From Pseudonocardia alaniniphila (lineage in GTDB: Bacteria; Actinomycetota; Actinomycetes; Mycobacteriales; Pseudonocardiaceae): DNA of 64,000 bases. Each line of letters starts with the position of its first letter. Within the stretch, counting starts at the first letter, position 1. Shown here one piece after another: positions 44,546-54,187 of this stretch. The notes below the pieces were generated by a model that did no database searches, was not told the origin of the DNA, and saw only the letters and a list, made by a program, of their open reading frames with translations. The stretch lies in NCBI RefSeq assembly GCF_022524485.1, contig NZ_JAKXMK010000039.1:46692-110691 (forward strand), written 5' to 3'. A program made the position numbers and the translations under genes.

Positions 44546-47500
44546 GTGACCGACACCGGGCGCACCGAAACGCCATCCATCGACCAGCTCGTCCTGGTCG
44601 CGAAGGACGCTCCGCATGGCTGGCGCAACAGCCGGGGCGAACGTCTGGACCTGCTGTTCGAGGAACGCTGCGACTACATGAGCAGCTATGGCGGCGCGGA
44701 CCGGCTCGCGGTGGACACCGGAGACGTCCAACTGACCTATGACGAGCTGGACCGCCAGGCCAACCAGCTCGCCCGCTACCTGCGAGCCCGCGGGGTGAGC
44801 CCCGGAGACCGGGTCGCGCTGCTGTTCGACCAACCGGTCAGCTCGTACATCGGCATGCTGGCGGTGCTCAAGGTGAACGCCGCGTACGTGCCGCTGGACG
44901 TAGGCTTCCCCAGCGACCGGATGGCATACATCGTCTCCGACGCGCACGTCAGCCTGGTGCTGTCGCTGTCCGGGGTGGCCGAGCGCGTCCCGGACGTGCT
45001 GAAGCTGGGCGCTCCGGTGGTGTACGTCGACCAGATCGCGCAGTTGCTGGCCGAGCAGGACTCCCGCCGGCTGCTGGACGTCGAGCGCGGCGCCACCACC
45101 GCTGACCTCGCCTACATCATCTACACCTCCGGGTCCACCGGCCGCCCCAAGGGCGTGGCGATCGACCATCCCAGCATCTGCAACTTCGTGCGTGTGGCCG
45201 GCGAGGTCTACGGAGTGCGTCCGAGCGACCGGATGTACCAGGGCCTGACCATCGCGTTCGACTTCTCCGTCGAGGAAATCTGGGTGTCCTGGGCGTCCGG
45301 CGCCACGCTGGTGCCGAAACCAGCCGGAGTGAACCTGCTCGGCGCCGACCTGCACGATTTCCTCACCCGCAACCGGGTCACCGCGATGTGCGTGGTGCCC
45401 ACGCTGCTGGCGACCATCGAGGACGAGCTGCCGCTGCTGCGCTTCCTGCTGGTCTCCGGGGAGGCATGCCCGCAGGACCTGATCACCCGCTGGTGGACAC
45501 CGCAACGGCGGTTCCTCAATGTGTACGGCCCCACCGAGGCGACCGTGACTGCGACATGGACGGAACTGCACCCCGGGAAGCCGGTGACCATCGGCGTGCC
45601 GCTGCCCACCTACGTCACCGTGATCCTCGACGTGGACAACCCGTACCACGCGCTGCCGCACGGCGAGACCGGTGAGATCGGCATCGCCGGCATCGGCCTC
45701 GCACTGGGCTACCTGAACAACCCGGAAAAAACTGAGAAGGCGTTCATCAACGACTTCCTCGACATCCCGGCCAACCCGTCCAAGCGCATCTACCGCACCG
45801 GTGACCTCGGCCGGGTCAACGCCGACGGCGAGATCGAGTACCTGGGCCGCATCGACCTGCAGGTCAAGATCCGCGGTTACCGCATCGAGCTGACCGAGAT
45901 CGAGTCGGTACTGCTCGAGGTGCCCGGCGTGGCCGGTGCGGTGGTCAACACGTACGAGCCGACGCCGGGCAACGTGGAGCTGGTCGGCTACTACAAGCTG
46001 CGCGCCGACACCTCATCGATCGACCAGAACGAGATCTTCGCGCTTCTGCGCGAGCGGCTACCCAAGTACATGGTGCCGGCCTACCTCGAGCAGATCGACG
46101 AGATCCCGATGACCACCAGCGACAAGGCCGACCGCAAGGCGCTGCCGCCGCCCGGGCAGCGAGCCAGCCGGATGCCCGCCCGCGAAGTGGTTGTGGCCAG
46201 CAACGAGACCGAGCGGCTACTCACCGAGACGCTGGCGTCGGTGCTCGGCCAGGACACCATCTCGGTGGACGCCGACCTGTTCGACGAGATCGGTGCCAGC
46301 TCGCTCGCGCTGACCCAGTTCTCCACCGCGCTGCGCAAGAAGCACGGACTGCCCCGGATCACCATCAAGGAGATGTACGAGGCGCGCACCCTCCGTGATC
46401 TGGCCACGCTGCTCGGGGCCGGCCAGCCAGGGGCGGGCGACTCCGGCACTGACGAGCGGGGGCCGGCGGCCCCACCGGCACCGGTGGTCACCGGGAGCAG
46501 CGTGCGCTTCGCGCTGACCGGAGTGGCCCAGCTGGTCCTCTACCTGGCCATGGCGCTGCTGGTCGGCTGGGTGCCGGAGCTCGGCTACGAATGGGTGTCG
46601 GGTACACCGGACCTGTTGGTCGGCTTCGGCCGTGCGATCGCCTTCTCCGCGGCCTCGTTCGTCGGGTTCGCCGCGCTGCCGATCCTCGTCAAGAACCTAC
46701 TGATAGACCGGTGGAAAGCCACCGAGATTCCGCTGTGGAGCCTCGGCTATCTGCGGTTCTGGCTGGTCAAGACACTCATCCAGGTCAATCCCGTCGTACT
46801 GTTGCCCGGCCCGGTCTACCAGTTCTACCTCCGGCTGCTAGGTGTCAAGATCGGCAAGAATGTGCTGATCCTGTCCCGGTCGGTGCCGGTGGCCACCGAC
46901 CTGATCACCATCGGGGACGGCACGGTGATCGAGAAGGACTGCATGTTCTCCGGATACCACGCCGAAGCCGGCGTGCTGCGGTTCGGCCCGGTCACCCTGG
47001 GCCGAGACGTGTTCGTCGGTGAGAAGACCGTGCTGGACATCAACACCGCGCTGGGTGATGGCGCGCAGCTCGGGCATTCCTCCGCGCTGCTCCCTGGCCA
47101 GTCGGTGCCGGCCGGAGCGAGCTGGCACGGGTCACCGGCGGAACCCTGCACGACGAACTACCGCACCGTCTCGTCGCTGCCGGCCAGCTCGGCGCGTAAG
47201 GCCGGATACGTCCTCGTGCAGCTGCTCGGCGGGGTGCTGCTGGCCTCGGCGCTGCTCACCGGGCTGGTCGCGCTGCTGACGCGGGTGCCGGTGCTGGCCG
47301 CGATCCAGACGAGCGGCAGCACGCTGCTGCAGAACCCGAGCTTCTACCTGATCACGCTGGCGGTCGGCGTCGTACTGTTCCTGATCGCGCTGGCCGCCGG
47401 TCTGATGGTCATGTTCACCGTGCCACCGCTGCTCAACCGCCTGATCACGCCGGAGCGCGACTATCCGCTCTACGGGGCCCACTACATGGTCCAGCAGTTG

Positions 47501-48751
47501 ATCACGAGGCTGACCAACTCACGGTTCGCGATGTTGATGCTCGGCGACAGCTCGTTCATCATCGGCTACCTTCGCGACCTGGGGTACGACCTGGACCGGG
47601 TGGTGCAGACGGGCTCCAACTTCGGCACCCAGCTGGTCCACGACTCGCCGTTCCTCAGCCGGGTGGGTAGCGGGACGATCATCTCCGACGGGTTGTCGTT
47701 GATGAACGCCCAGTACTCGAACACCTCGTTCCGGATGCGCGAGGTGCGTATCGCGGAGAACAACTTCTTCGGCAACGACATCGCGTTCCCGGCCGACGCG
47801 AAGGTGGGTAACAACGTTCTCCTGGCCACCAAGGTGATGGTGCCGGTGGACGGCCCGGTACGGGAGAACACCGGGCTGCTCGGCTCGCCGCCGTTCGAGA
47901 TCCCACGTTCGGTGTCCTCCGAGTCCATGGCAGCTCCCGAGTACGCGTTCCTGTCGGACCCGGCACAGGTGGCTAGGCGGCTGGCCGCGAAGAACCGGCA
48001 CAACGCCGGCACCATCGCCACCGTGGTGCTGCTGCGCGCGCTGGGCTTCGCGTTCGCGCTGGTATTCGGAGTGGTCGGGCTGACCCTGCTCGACGCCGAC
48101 ACAGGGTTCGGGATTGACGGTGCGCTGGTCGTGGTCGCGGTCGTGGTGGTGAACACGGTGTACTCGGCGTTGTTGGAACGCGGGGCGCTCGGCTTCCGCC
48201 GGCTTCGGCCCCGGTTCTGCTCGATTTACGACCATTACTTCTGGACTCACGAGCGGCTCTGGAAGGTCTACATCCGTCCGATCTTCGCCGGGACTCCCTT
48301 CCAGGGGATGATCTGGCGGCTCGCGGGTGTCCGGATGGGACGGCGGGTGTTCGACGACGGCTGCGCGATGCCGGAGAAGTCACTGGTCACGGTCGGGGAC
48401 GACGCCGTCCTGAACGCCGGGAGCGTGATCCAGTGTCACTCCCTGGAGGACGGCTTCTTCAAGTCCGACTACACCGCGATCGGCGCGGGCGCGACCATCG
48501 GCGTCAAGGCGTTCGTGCATTACGGCGTGCAGATGGGCGACGGCGCGGTGCTCGGAGCGGACGCGTTCGTGCTCAAGGGTGAGGAGATCGAGGCCGGATC
48601 GCGCTGGCGCGGCAACCCGGCCGCGGAGGCCCGCACACCGGTACCCACCGCACCACCGACCACTCCCGCCGCCCAGTCACGCGTGCTGCTGCCGGCCTCG
48701 GCCAAGGCGAACACCGCCGCGCCGATTGCCGCCACCAGCAAAGGCCGCTAG
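44546..48751 (+). CDS. Epsilon-polylysine-synthetase-like single-module membrane NRPS
   Basis: A 1401-residue enzyme with Pls layout. The adenylation domain (about 35-540) has A3 IIYTSGSTGRPKGV (191-204), Asp239 (AFDFS) for the alpha-amino group, A5 NVYGPTEATV, A7 YRTGDLGR and A10 Lys527 in SDKADRKAL. A carrier domain (about 555-625) has Ser586 in IGASSLALT. Then come six hydrophobic segments (about 656-675, 690-716, 886-911, 934-958, 1158-1182, 1192-1210). These are interleaved with three hexapeptide/left-handed-helix acyl-transfer-like domains (about 765-870, 1035-1125, 1260-1360). Pls enzymes make epsilon-poly-L-lysine or related homopolymers without a condensation domain. GTG 44546 follows GGAG. 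The nearby DABA aminotransferase suggests diaminobutyrate as monomer (inference). Confidence 0.88.
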   Translation: MTDTGRTETPSIDQLVLVAKDAPHGWRNSRGERLDLLFEERCDYMSSYGGADRLAVDTGDVQLTYDELDRQANQLARYLRARGVSPGDRVALLFDQPVSSYIGMLAVLKVNAAYVPLDVGFPSDRMAYIVSDAHVSLVLSLSGVAERVPDVLKLGAPVVYVDQIAQLLAEQDSRRLLDVERGATTADLAYIIYTSGSTGRPKGVAIDHPSICNFVRVAGEVYGVRPSDRMYQGLTIAFDFSVEEIWVSWASGATLVPKPAGVNLLGADLHDFLTRNRVTAMCVVPTLLATIEDELPLLRFLLVSGEACPQDLITRWWTPQRRFLNVYGPTEATVTATWTELHPGKPVTIGVPLPTYVTVILDVDNPYHALPHGETGEIGIAGIGLALGYLNNPEKTEKAFINDFLDIPANPSKRIYRTGDLGRVNADGEIEYLGRIDLQVKIRGYRIELTEIESVLLEVPGVAGAVVNTYEPTPGNVELVGYYKLRADTSSIDQNEIFALLRERLPKYMVPAYLEQIDEIPMTTSDKADRKALPPPGQRASRMPAREVVVASNETERLLTETLASVLGQDTISVDADLFDEIGASSLALTQFSTALRKKHGLPRITIKEMYEARTLRDLATLLGAGQPGAGDSGTDERGPAAPPAPVVTGSSVRFALTGVAQLVLYLAMALLVGWVPELGYEWVSGTPDLLVGFGRAIAFSAASFVGFAALPILVKNLLIDRWKATEIPLWSLGYLRFWLVKTLIQVNPVVLLPGPVYQFYLRLLGVKIGKNVLILSRSVPVATDLITIGDGTVIEKDCMFSGYHAEAGVLRFGPVTLGRDVFVGEKTVLDINTALGDGAQLGHSSALLPGQSVPAGASWHGSPAEPCTTNYRTVSSLPASSARKAGYVLVQLLGGVLLASALLTGLVALLTRVPVLAAIQTSGSTLLQNPSFYLITLAVGVVLFLIALAAGLMVMFTVPPLLNRLITPERDYPLYGAHYMVQQLITRLTNSRFAMLMLGDSSFIIGYLRDLGYDLDRVVQTGSNFGTQLVHDSPFLSRVGSGTIISDGLSLMNAQYSNTSFRMREVRIAENNFFGNDIAFPADAKVGNNVLLATKVMVPVDGPVRENTGLLGSPPFEIPRSVSSESMAAPEYAFLSDPAQVARRLAAKNRHNAGTIATVVLLRALGFAFALVFGVVGLTLLDADTGFGIDGALVVVAVVVVNTVYSALLERGALGFRRLRPRFCSIYDHYFWTHERLWKVYIRPIFAGTPFQGMIWRLAGVRMGRRVFDDGCAMPEKSLVTVGDDAVLNAGSVIQCHSLEDGFFKSDYTAIGAGATIGVKAFVHYGVQMGDGAVLGADAFVLKGEEIEAGSRWRGNPAAEARTPVPTAPPTTPAAQSRVLLPASAKANTAAPIAATSKGR

Positions 48752-48792
48752 CCGGCTCGAACTTGGACGCACCACTTTCGCGTAGGCGTCCG

Positions 48793-49069
48793 GGACCTGA
48801 AGAAAGCCAACGAGATTCTTTCAGGTCCCGGACTTCACGTTCCAGGTCTTTGATCTACTGCCGTTCGGCCGAGGTCGGTCCCGGCCCCGGCTGGGCATCG
48901 ATCTGCGCCTGCACCGTCCATGGACGCAGCGACTCGACGCCCCGCCCGCCTTCGGCCCGATCGCCTCGCAGGCCGCTTACACCGACCGGTACTCGTCGAG
49001 ATGGTCGAGCACCATCTTCACAGCTCGAGCACGCTGCTCGGGCGGGTAGCGCTTGGACATGATCCGCAT
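48793..49069 (-). pseudogene. IS3-family OrfA remnant ended by a fold-back palindrome
   Basis: Minus-strand reading from ATG 49060 or 49069 gives MSKRYPPEQRARAVKMVL and DHLDEYRSV. A TAA then interrupts in-frame before AACEAIGPK. After a frame change come TVQAQIDA, GPTSAERQ, a second stop and IKDLEREVRDLKE. This is the order of IS3 OrfA proteins. The copy breaks at 48790-48834, where GTCCGGGACCTGAA and its reverse complement flank an inverted stretch. On the plus strand the same spot reads VRDLKKANEIL. Between 49070 and 49313 no gene is seen. Confidence 0.7.
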
Positions 49070-49313
49070 CCCCTCGAGGAGGGAAGCAGCATCAAAGCCG
49101 CGGCGGTTCAGGTCCACGTAAGGTCAGTGGTGTAAGCACTACGGTCATCTTGTAAGCGTAGGTCGTCGGTTCGATTGGACTTCCGTCGAAGTCTCAGCGT
49201 GGTGCTGCTCGTGGTGCGAAGTTGAGTGATCCAGGGAGACCAGACGTGGCCCACGAGGTCCCGCGCGCAACTGTTGATGCAGGTAGTCGCCCCGTGAGGC
49301 GGCACGCCGCCAC

Positions 49314-49356
49314 CTTTTAATCCGCGGGTTCAGGGTTCGATCCCCTGGGGGCCCAC
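49314..49356 (+). repeat. tRNA-Lys 3' repeat, copy 2 (exact)
   Basis: All 43 bp are identical to 37712-37754. The 5' half of a tRNA is missing, so this is an attachment-site relic, not a gene. The preceding 115 bp (49199-49313) resemble those before copy 4 (57722-57836), for example AACTGTTGATGCAGGTAGT in both. Confidence 0.85.
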
Positions 49357-49466
49357 CAGCTGTGACCAGCGCCTTTGCTGGCCTGGCTCTAGCGGGAGCC
49401 GAGCGCGTGACACGGCTTCGAAGGGGGGCCGGTCGGCCCCTGAGCTTCGCGGGCCTCACTCAGCGT

Positions 49467-49583
49467 CAAGGGTCGTTGCGCGATCGCCTGCGGCGACGGC
49501 AGGCGGCCGCCCTTGACGTCGAGCCTCCACGGCCGTGACGGTCGCTCCTGGGGTGGCGGGGGACAGCACCCCGCCACCCCAGG
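49467..49583. other. Structured non-coding region with strong hairpins
   Basis: A perfect 15-bp stem (49547-49561 with 49569-49583, CCTGGGGTGGCGGGG) with a 7-nt loop lies about 190 bp after att copy 2. A second pair, CGTCAAGGG near 49466 and CCCTTGACG near 49510, frames a smaller structure. There is no T-tract and no gene ends just before it. It could be an element-borne regulatory RNA or replication/transfer site; I cannot assign it. The rest of 49357-49875 has no recognised gene. Confidence 0.5.
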
Positions 49584-49875
49584 GGGACGGGGCAGACAGC
49601 CCTGCTTCTTGTCGATGGCGCCGAGCACGGGTGCACCCGTGATGAATCAGAAACCGGACCGTGTCGCCATCACCGCCTTGTCCGCGTTGGGAAGCCTGTT
49701 TCGGGCACCACGGCGGGGACTACCTCGTGCAGCCGGACTGGGCCAACCACTGGCGCACCGCGGTGGAAACCCACGCGCAGAATCACGACGTACGCTCGCT
49801 TGCAAGTGAGGGCGGCAGACACCACCGGACCCCCGAGTAACGCCGATCCGGACGATCCCGGCGAGACGAGGAATC

Positions 49876-50721
49876 GTGAGCGACGAGAGCCTGATCACGA
49901 CCGTGTTGGACCGCGGGGTGGCGACCGTGACGATCGACGCGCCGCCGATCAACGTCATGAGCCGTGAGCTTTTTCGCGAGCTTCGACGGTTTTGCACCTG
50001 GGTGTCGACGCAGAACGACGTCCGCGTGGTGGTGTTCCGAAGCGCCGACCCCGAGTTCTTCATAGCGCATTTCGACGTCGAGCTCCTGCTGGAGCTATCC
50101 GCGAGCGAGGAGCCCATCTCTGCGGGGACCGAGCTCAGCCTGTTCCAACAGATGTGCGAACGGCTGCGCACCATGCCGAAGGTGACAATTGCCGAGATCG
50201 GGGGACGGGTCGGGGGCGGGGGAAGCGAGTTCAGCGCTTCCTGCGACATGCGCTTCGGCGCTATCGGCCGCACGGTCGTCAATCAGATGGAGGTCGCACT
50301 CGGCATCCTCCCCGGCGGCTCGGGCACTCAGCGCCTCCCTCGGCTGATCGGGCGCGGCCGGGCGATGGAGATGATCCTCGGAGCCCGAGACCTCGACGCA
50401 GAGACGGCTGAGCGGTGGGGATATCTGAACGCGGCCGTCGAGCCGGACCAGCTCCGCGAGCACGTCGACATCCTGGCGCACAGCATCGCGAGCCATCCCG
50501 TCGACGCCCTCGTGCGGGCCAAGCGGTCGGTCCTCAACGCCGAAGAACTCCCGCTGCGCGAGGGGTTGATCGAGGAGGCCCGGCTGTTCGAGGAACTCCT
50601 GCAAACCGACGCCGCGCGAGCCGCCATGACCGCGTTCCTGCAGATGGGCGGCCAGACGCGGGACGGTGAGGTGCAACTCGGTTCGCTTCTCGACCGACTC
50701 CGGTCGGCCTTCGACCCGTGA
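49876..50721 (+). CDS. Enoyl-CoA hydratase/isomerase family protein
   Basis: A 281-residue crotonase-fold protein. Core features are VATVTIDAPPINVMSRELF, the oxyanion loop IGGRVGGGGSEFSASCDMRF and GILPGGSGTQRLPRLIGRGR. It continues to the C-terminal helix bundle. The conserved Glu positions of true hydratases cannot be confirmed, because the second loop reads GILPGGSG. It could be hydratase, isomerase or another crotonase. The start is GTG 49876. It stands alone in segment 2, without other beta-oxidation genes. Confidence 0.82.
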   Translation: MSDESLITTVLDRGVATVTIDAPPINVMSRELFRELRRFCTWVSTQNDVRVVVFRSADPEFFIAHFDVELLLELSASEEPISAGTELSLFQQMCERLRTMPKVTIAEIGGRVGGGGSEFSASCDMRFGAIGRTVVNQMEVALGILPGGSGTQRLPRLIGRGRAMEMILGARDLDAETAERWGYLNAAVEPDQLREHVDILAHSIASHPVDALVRAKRSVLNAEELPLREGLIEEARLFEELLQTDAARAAMTAFLQMGGQTRDGEVQLGSLLDRLRSAFDP

Positions 50722-51417
50722 GGCCCGCCGTCGACCACGTGACCGCACACGGTCCCGACGCACCGGGGTGATATCAGAAGGGAATCGAATGGCTTCACCT
50801 GAAGTCGGTCGGTTTGCGGGACCGCATGAGGATCGAGGGTGCGAGTACCGCCTCGAAGAGATGGAGCATTGGATGACGCAGATGCGAAGATCCGTCCGAT
50901 AGGCATTCTGCGCGGGTGTCGAAGGGGATGTCGCACGCGCACTACCAGTTCCATTTCGCACTTTTTCGAGCGGGCGGCGCCGCTGTCCCGCAACGCCACC
51001 TCTGCATACTGTGGAAACCTGCGCGTGGTACGTGATGAGCGGCGTGCCCGATTCGGACCGGCAAGCCGCGTCGCACGTAAGTAGCACTGGGTCCGGGTGG
51101 GCGATCGTGACGCAACTGAAGTGCGGGCAATCCACACGATTGCCGGGATCCTGGACGGATTGCCCGATCAATCCCGCTATGCCGACCTTCGTGCAGTACC
51201 CCGGTGCCACTGCCGCGGCGAGCAGGGGCCGGGCCACGTGTGCAGCCCGGCCCCACCCCTCGGGCCGAGGATCAACGCCGAGGCGCTCGGTGATCGGTTC
51301 CCCGACTCGGTTCGCATCGGCCCGTCTTCTCGTCGGCCGTGCAAACAGTCGACCAACCCAGGACCCTTGGCCGGTATAACGATTCATCACCGGCACCATG
51401 CGTTTTCTGCAGCACGG
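50722..51417. other. Gap with one possible 37-codon ORF
   Basis: After the hydratase, a frame from ATG 50790 reads MASPEVGRFAGPHEDRGC and ends about 50902. GAAGGGAA lies before it. No family is recognised, and it may be chance. The last 130 bp (51290-51417) are part of a duplication shared with 53475-53597. Nothing else is seen. Confidence 0.3.
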
Positions 51418-52359
51418 TCACAGGAGCAGTCCGGGGCGAAGGTGCTCACGCCGCCAACTGGCCGGCGTCGTTCCGTACTGCCGTCGGAACGCCCGGTCGA
51501 ACGTACTGAGGTCGCGGAACCCGACCGCAGCCGCGACTCTCGACACCCCACACAGGGCGTACCTCGGGTCGGACAGCATCATGTGCGCCGCGAGCAGCCG
51601 CTGTTCGCGGAGGTACGCACCGGGCGTGGTCCCGATCTGCTCGAACAAGGTGTACGCGCGACGGACCGACACATGGTGCCGCCGCGCCAGCTCGCCGACC
51701 TGCAAGTTCGGGTCGGCCAGGTGTTCGCGCACGTGCGTCAGCATCATATCGAGCAACACCGCCGCGGAGCCATCGCTGCCCGGTACCGAGGGGGTGACGT
51801 CCCTCAGCGCCATGGCGAGTAGTTCGATCGCGGCACGCCCGGCGTCCAGCCGCTGCCGCATGGTGAGCTCGTCGGCAATCTTGAACAGCCGACCGAGGTA
51901 ACCGGACAACATTCGCATGGCCGGGGCTGTGGGGTCCATGCTGCGTGCACACGCCTCGGTGATCTCGGCGGTCCGGAGCGGGAGCAGCTCGCGGGAGAAT
52001 CGCAAACTGATGCGCTGGGTATCGGTCGACGAGGCCCGCTCGTAGCTGCTACGCGCCTCGGTGAGTATTCCGGCACCGGCCGCAAGCTCGGCGAAGCGGT
52101 CGTGCTGACGGACGCGGACATGGCCGTCGATGTATATGCAGAACAGGAGCAGGTTGTCGGGCGACGCTTCCGTTGCCATTCGGCCGGTTCGGACCGCGGA
52201 AATACGCCCCATATGCGACCGAGAGAGTGTCTGGGTCTCGCCCAGCTCCTGAATGGCCGCCCGTCCGCGGAAGCCGGGTCCCGCCTTGACAGTTACCGGG
52301 AAGAAGATCTCACGGGCGCGGTCTTCCAACTCCTCACCGGAGTACTCGAGGATCTGCAC
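51418..52359 (-). CDS. AraC-family regulator with N-terminal sensor domain
   Basis: A 313-residue regulator. The N-terminal AraC_binding_2-like domain (about 1-170) precedes two helix-turn-helix motifs in residues about 205-305. These are LQVGELARRHHVSVRRAYTL and VSRVAAAVGFRDLSTFDRAF, followed by RQYGTTPASWR. ATG 52359 is the start. Such regulators control degradation genes; the enoyl-CoA hydratase may be a target. Its C-terminal half is duplicated at 53598-53990. Confidence 0.87.
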   Translation of the reverse strand: MQILEYSGEELEDRAREIFFPVTVKAGPGFRGRAAIQELGETQTLSRSHMGRISAVRTGRMATEASPDNLLLFCIYIDGHVRVRQHDRFAELAAGAGILTEARSSYERASSTDTQRISLRFSRELLPLRTAEITEACARSMDPTAPAMRMLSGYLGRLFKIADELTMRQRLDAGRAAIELLAMALRDVTPSVPGSDGSAAVLLDMMLTHVREHLADPNLQVGELARRHHVSVRRAYTLFEQIGTTPGAYLREQRLLAAHMMLSDPRYALCGVSRVAAAVGFRDLSTFDRAFRRQYGTTPASWRREHLRPGLLL

Positions 52360-52935
52360 GGCTCAAGGCTCCCTCCGGCCATCCGCCCAGGTAGAAGCTG
52401 CGAGCGCGCTTCGTCCCACCCGGAGGCTGTTGTCGTGACGAGCAGGGACTGGGTGCCGGTCAGCCTCGCCCGTCAAATCAAGGATGACGTCGAGCGCGTC
52501 CCTCACGCTCTTGGTCATCTACTTAAAGTGTCGGCAACCAGCCGGAACGGAGGTGCCGGCCTGTTCCCAGGCGTCATAGCACGGCGCGGGAGCTGGGCGG
52601 TGTGGCGTCCTTGGGTAGCCGGGACGCGAGCATAACCGGCCGTACCAGCACCAACGCTCACGAAGTCATACGAATCCGAACGAGTAGTCATCAACCGACC
52701 TTCCCTGTAGATGTAGCGTTCCTCAGTCTTGGAAGTTTATAGGGCATTGTTGTTCCCCGCTCTTGCTGCTGGAGCAGTCTCGTGGCTGGCGGGCGATCGG
52801 AACTGACCAGTCTGCGATGGCTGCCAGGAAACTGCAGCTGCTTCCATGTAGATCGGCCCGCCTTCATCTCCACCCGCCACTCTTGCCAGTGCAACTCGAC
52901 CGGATCGCCGCGGCCGTCCACCAGGGACCGAACCG
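52360..52935. other. 576-bp gap, nothing recognised
   Basis: This holds the upstream region of the AraC gene and further sequence that encodes nothing I recognise. An AT-richer patch with CATCTACTTAAAGTG (about 52517-52531) and another near 52730-52755 may be promoter sequence. Confidence 0.3.
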
Positions 52936-53309
52936 ATGAGCGTCGTCGACGAAACCGCCGGGACGACGATCCCGCTCTTCGGCGACGCCATCCCCAGCGG
53001 CCGCATCGACGGCAGTGACATTGCCGAACAAAACACCGACCCCGGCTGGTTCGAAGGAACATTGAGTGCCATCGCGGAGATGGCACGCACCGGTGAGCGA
53101 TTCCAGGCTGCCGACGTGAAAGAACGCTTCGGCCTCGAAGAGCCAGACCACCATGGCGCTGGGGCGCAGCCTTCGCCGCCGCACACCGCGAGGGACTGAT
53201 CCGTAAGGTCGGTGCCGCGCCGAGCCGCAGGCGGACCGTCAACAAGAGCCTGACATCGGTCTGGGTCGGCGTGGATGACACGCTCCCGCCCACAAAGGCA
53301 GCCGCGTGA
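52936..53309 (+). pseudogene. Phage/ICE-type small protein gene with a frameshift
   Basis: The frame from ATG 52936 gives MSVVDETAGTTIPLFGD and GWFEGTLSAIAEMARTGERF. Near 53158 a one-base deletion breaks it. The next frame continues WGAAFAAAHREGLIRKVG, SRRRTVNKSLTSVWVGVDD and ends at TGA 53307-53309. Joined, it resembles small element-borne hypothetical proteins with a WGA.F..A...GLI motif. It is probably a relic of the integrated element. Confidence 0.55.
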
Positions 53310-53597
53310 CCCCACCGGCAACGACCTCCGCCGGGCCGAGACCCTGGGTTCGGGAACGGTCCAAAACCGAAACCGCGCGGGCGGGCGCGTTGCCGATCAG
53401 TCGTGTGACACACGGTCCAACCAGTCGGCAATCCCCGCGAGAGGACTTGGTGTCACCAACTCCAAGAATCGAGTTCGGTGATCGGCCCCCAACGCGGTTC
53501 GCATCTGCCTGACCCCTCGCGCAGACGGTCGACCAGCCCATTGCCCTCAGCGTGCACAGCGATTCCAGTTCGGAACCATGAACTTCCTGCAGCACGG

Positions 53598-53990
53598 TCA
53601 CGGGATTGGTCCGGAGCGACGGTGCTCACGCCGCCAACTGGCTGGCGTCGTTCCGTACTGCCGCCGGAACGCCCGTTCGAAAGTGCTGAGGTCGAGGATC
53701 CCGACCGCAGCGGCGATGCTCGATATCGCGAGACGGTCGTATCTCGGGTCGGACAGCATCGCCTGTGCCGCGAGTAGCCGTTGCTCGTGCAGGTAGGCAC
53801 CGGGGGTGGTCCCGATCCGTTTGAACAGGGTGTACGCGTGGCGGACCGATATGTGGTGCCGCCGCGCCAGCTCCTCGACCCGCAGTTCTGGGTCGGCCAG
53901 GTGTTCGCGGACGTGCGATCGCATCATGTCGAGCAACACGGCCGCGGAGCCGTCCCCGCCCGGCACCGAGGGGACGACGTCCCGCAGCGC
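53598..53990 (-). pseudogene. Truncated duplicate of the AraC regulator (C-terminal half)
   Basis: From ALRDVVPSVPGGDGSAAVLL to the end this matches the 51418 gene at most positions, with the HTH and the SSWRREH-like end preserved (TTPASWRREH). The sensor half is missing. The homology stops at about 53990, 66 bp before att copy 3. Downstream sequence (53475-53597) is also duplicated from 51290-51417. It may still encode a DNA-binding stub; it lacks a clear start. Confidence 0.75.
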
Positions 53991-54055
53991 CGGGCCGGGC
54001 CACAAACGAGCAGCCGCCCCAGCACCTCTGCTCTGTGTGGTGTCGAGCCATCCTC

Positions 54056-54096
54056 TTTAATCCGCGGGTTCAGGGTTCGATCCCCTGGGGGACCAC
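54056..54096 (+). repeat. tRNA-Lys 3' repeat, copy 3
   Basis: 41 bp match the tRNA-Lys 3' end with one change (C to A in the acceptor strand, GGGGACCAC). It is not a tRNA gene. An integrase N-terminal fragment begins 90 bp later. Confidence 0.8.
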
Positions 54097-54187
54097 CGCC
54101 TCTGACGTGGCATTTCAGCCGCGCCTACAGCTGCGTGTGCCTGGTCATGGGGTCAAACGTCGTGCGAACCCTCATGCGCTCCTGGTC

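Noticed and set aside
49314..49356. tRNA-Lys gene copies at 49.3, 54.06 and 57.84 kb
   Set aside because: Only the 3' part is present; the D-arm and 5' acceptor strand are absent, so they are attachment relics.
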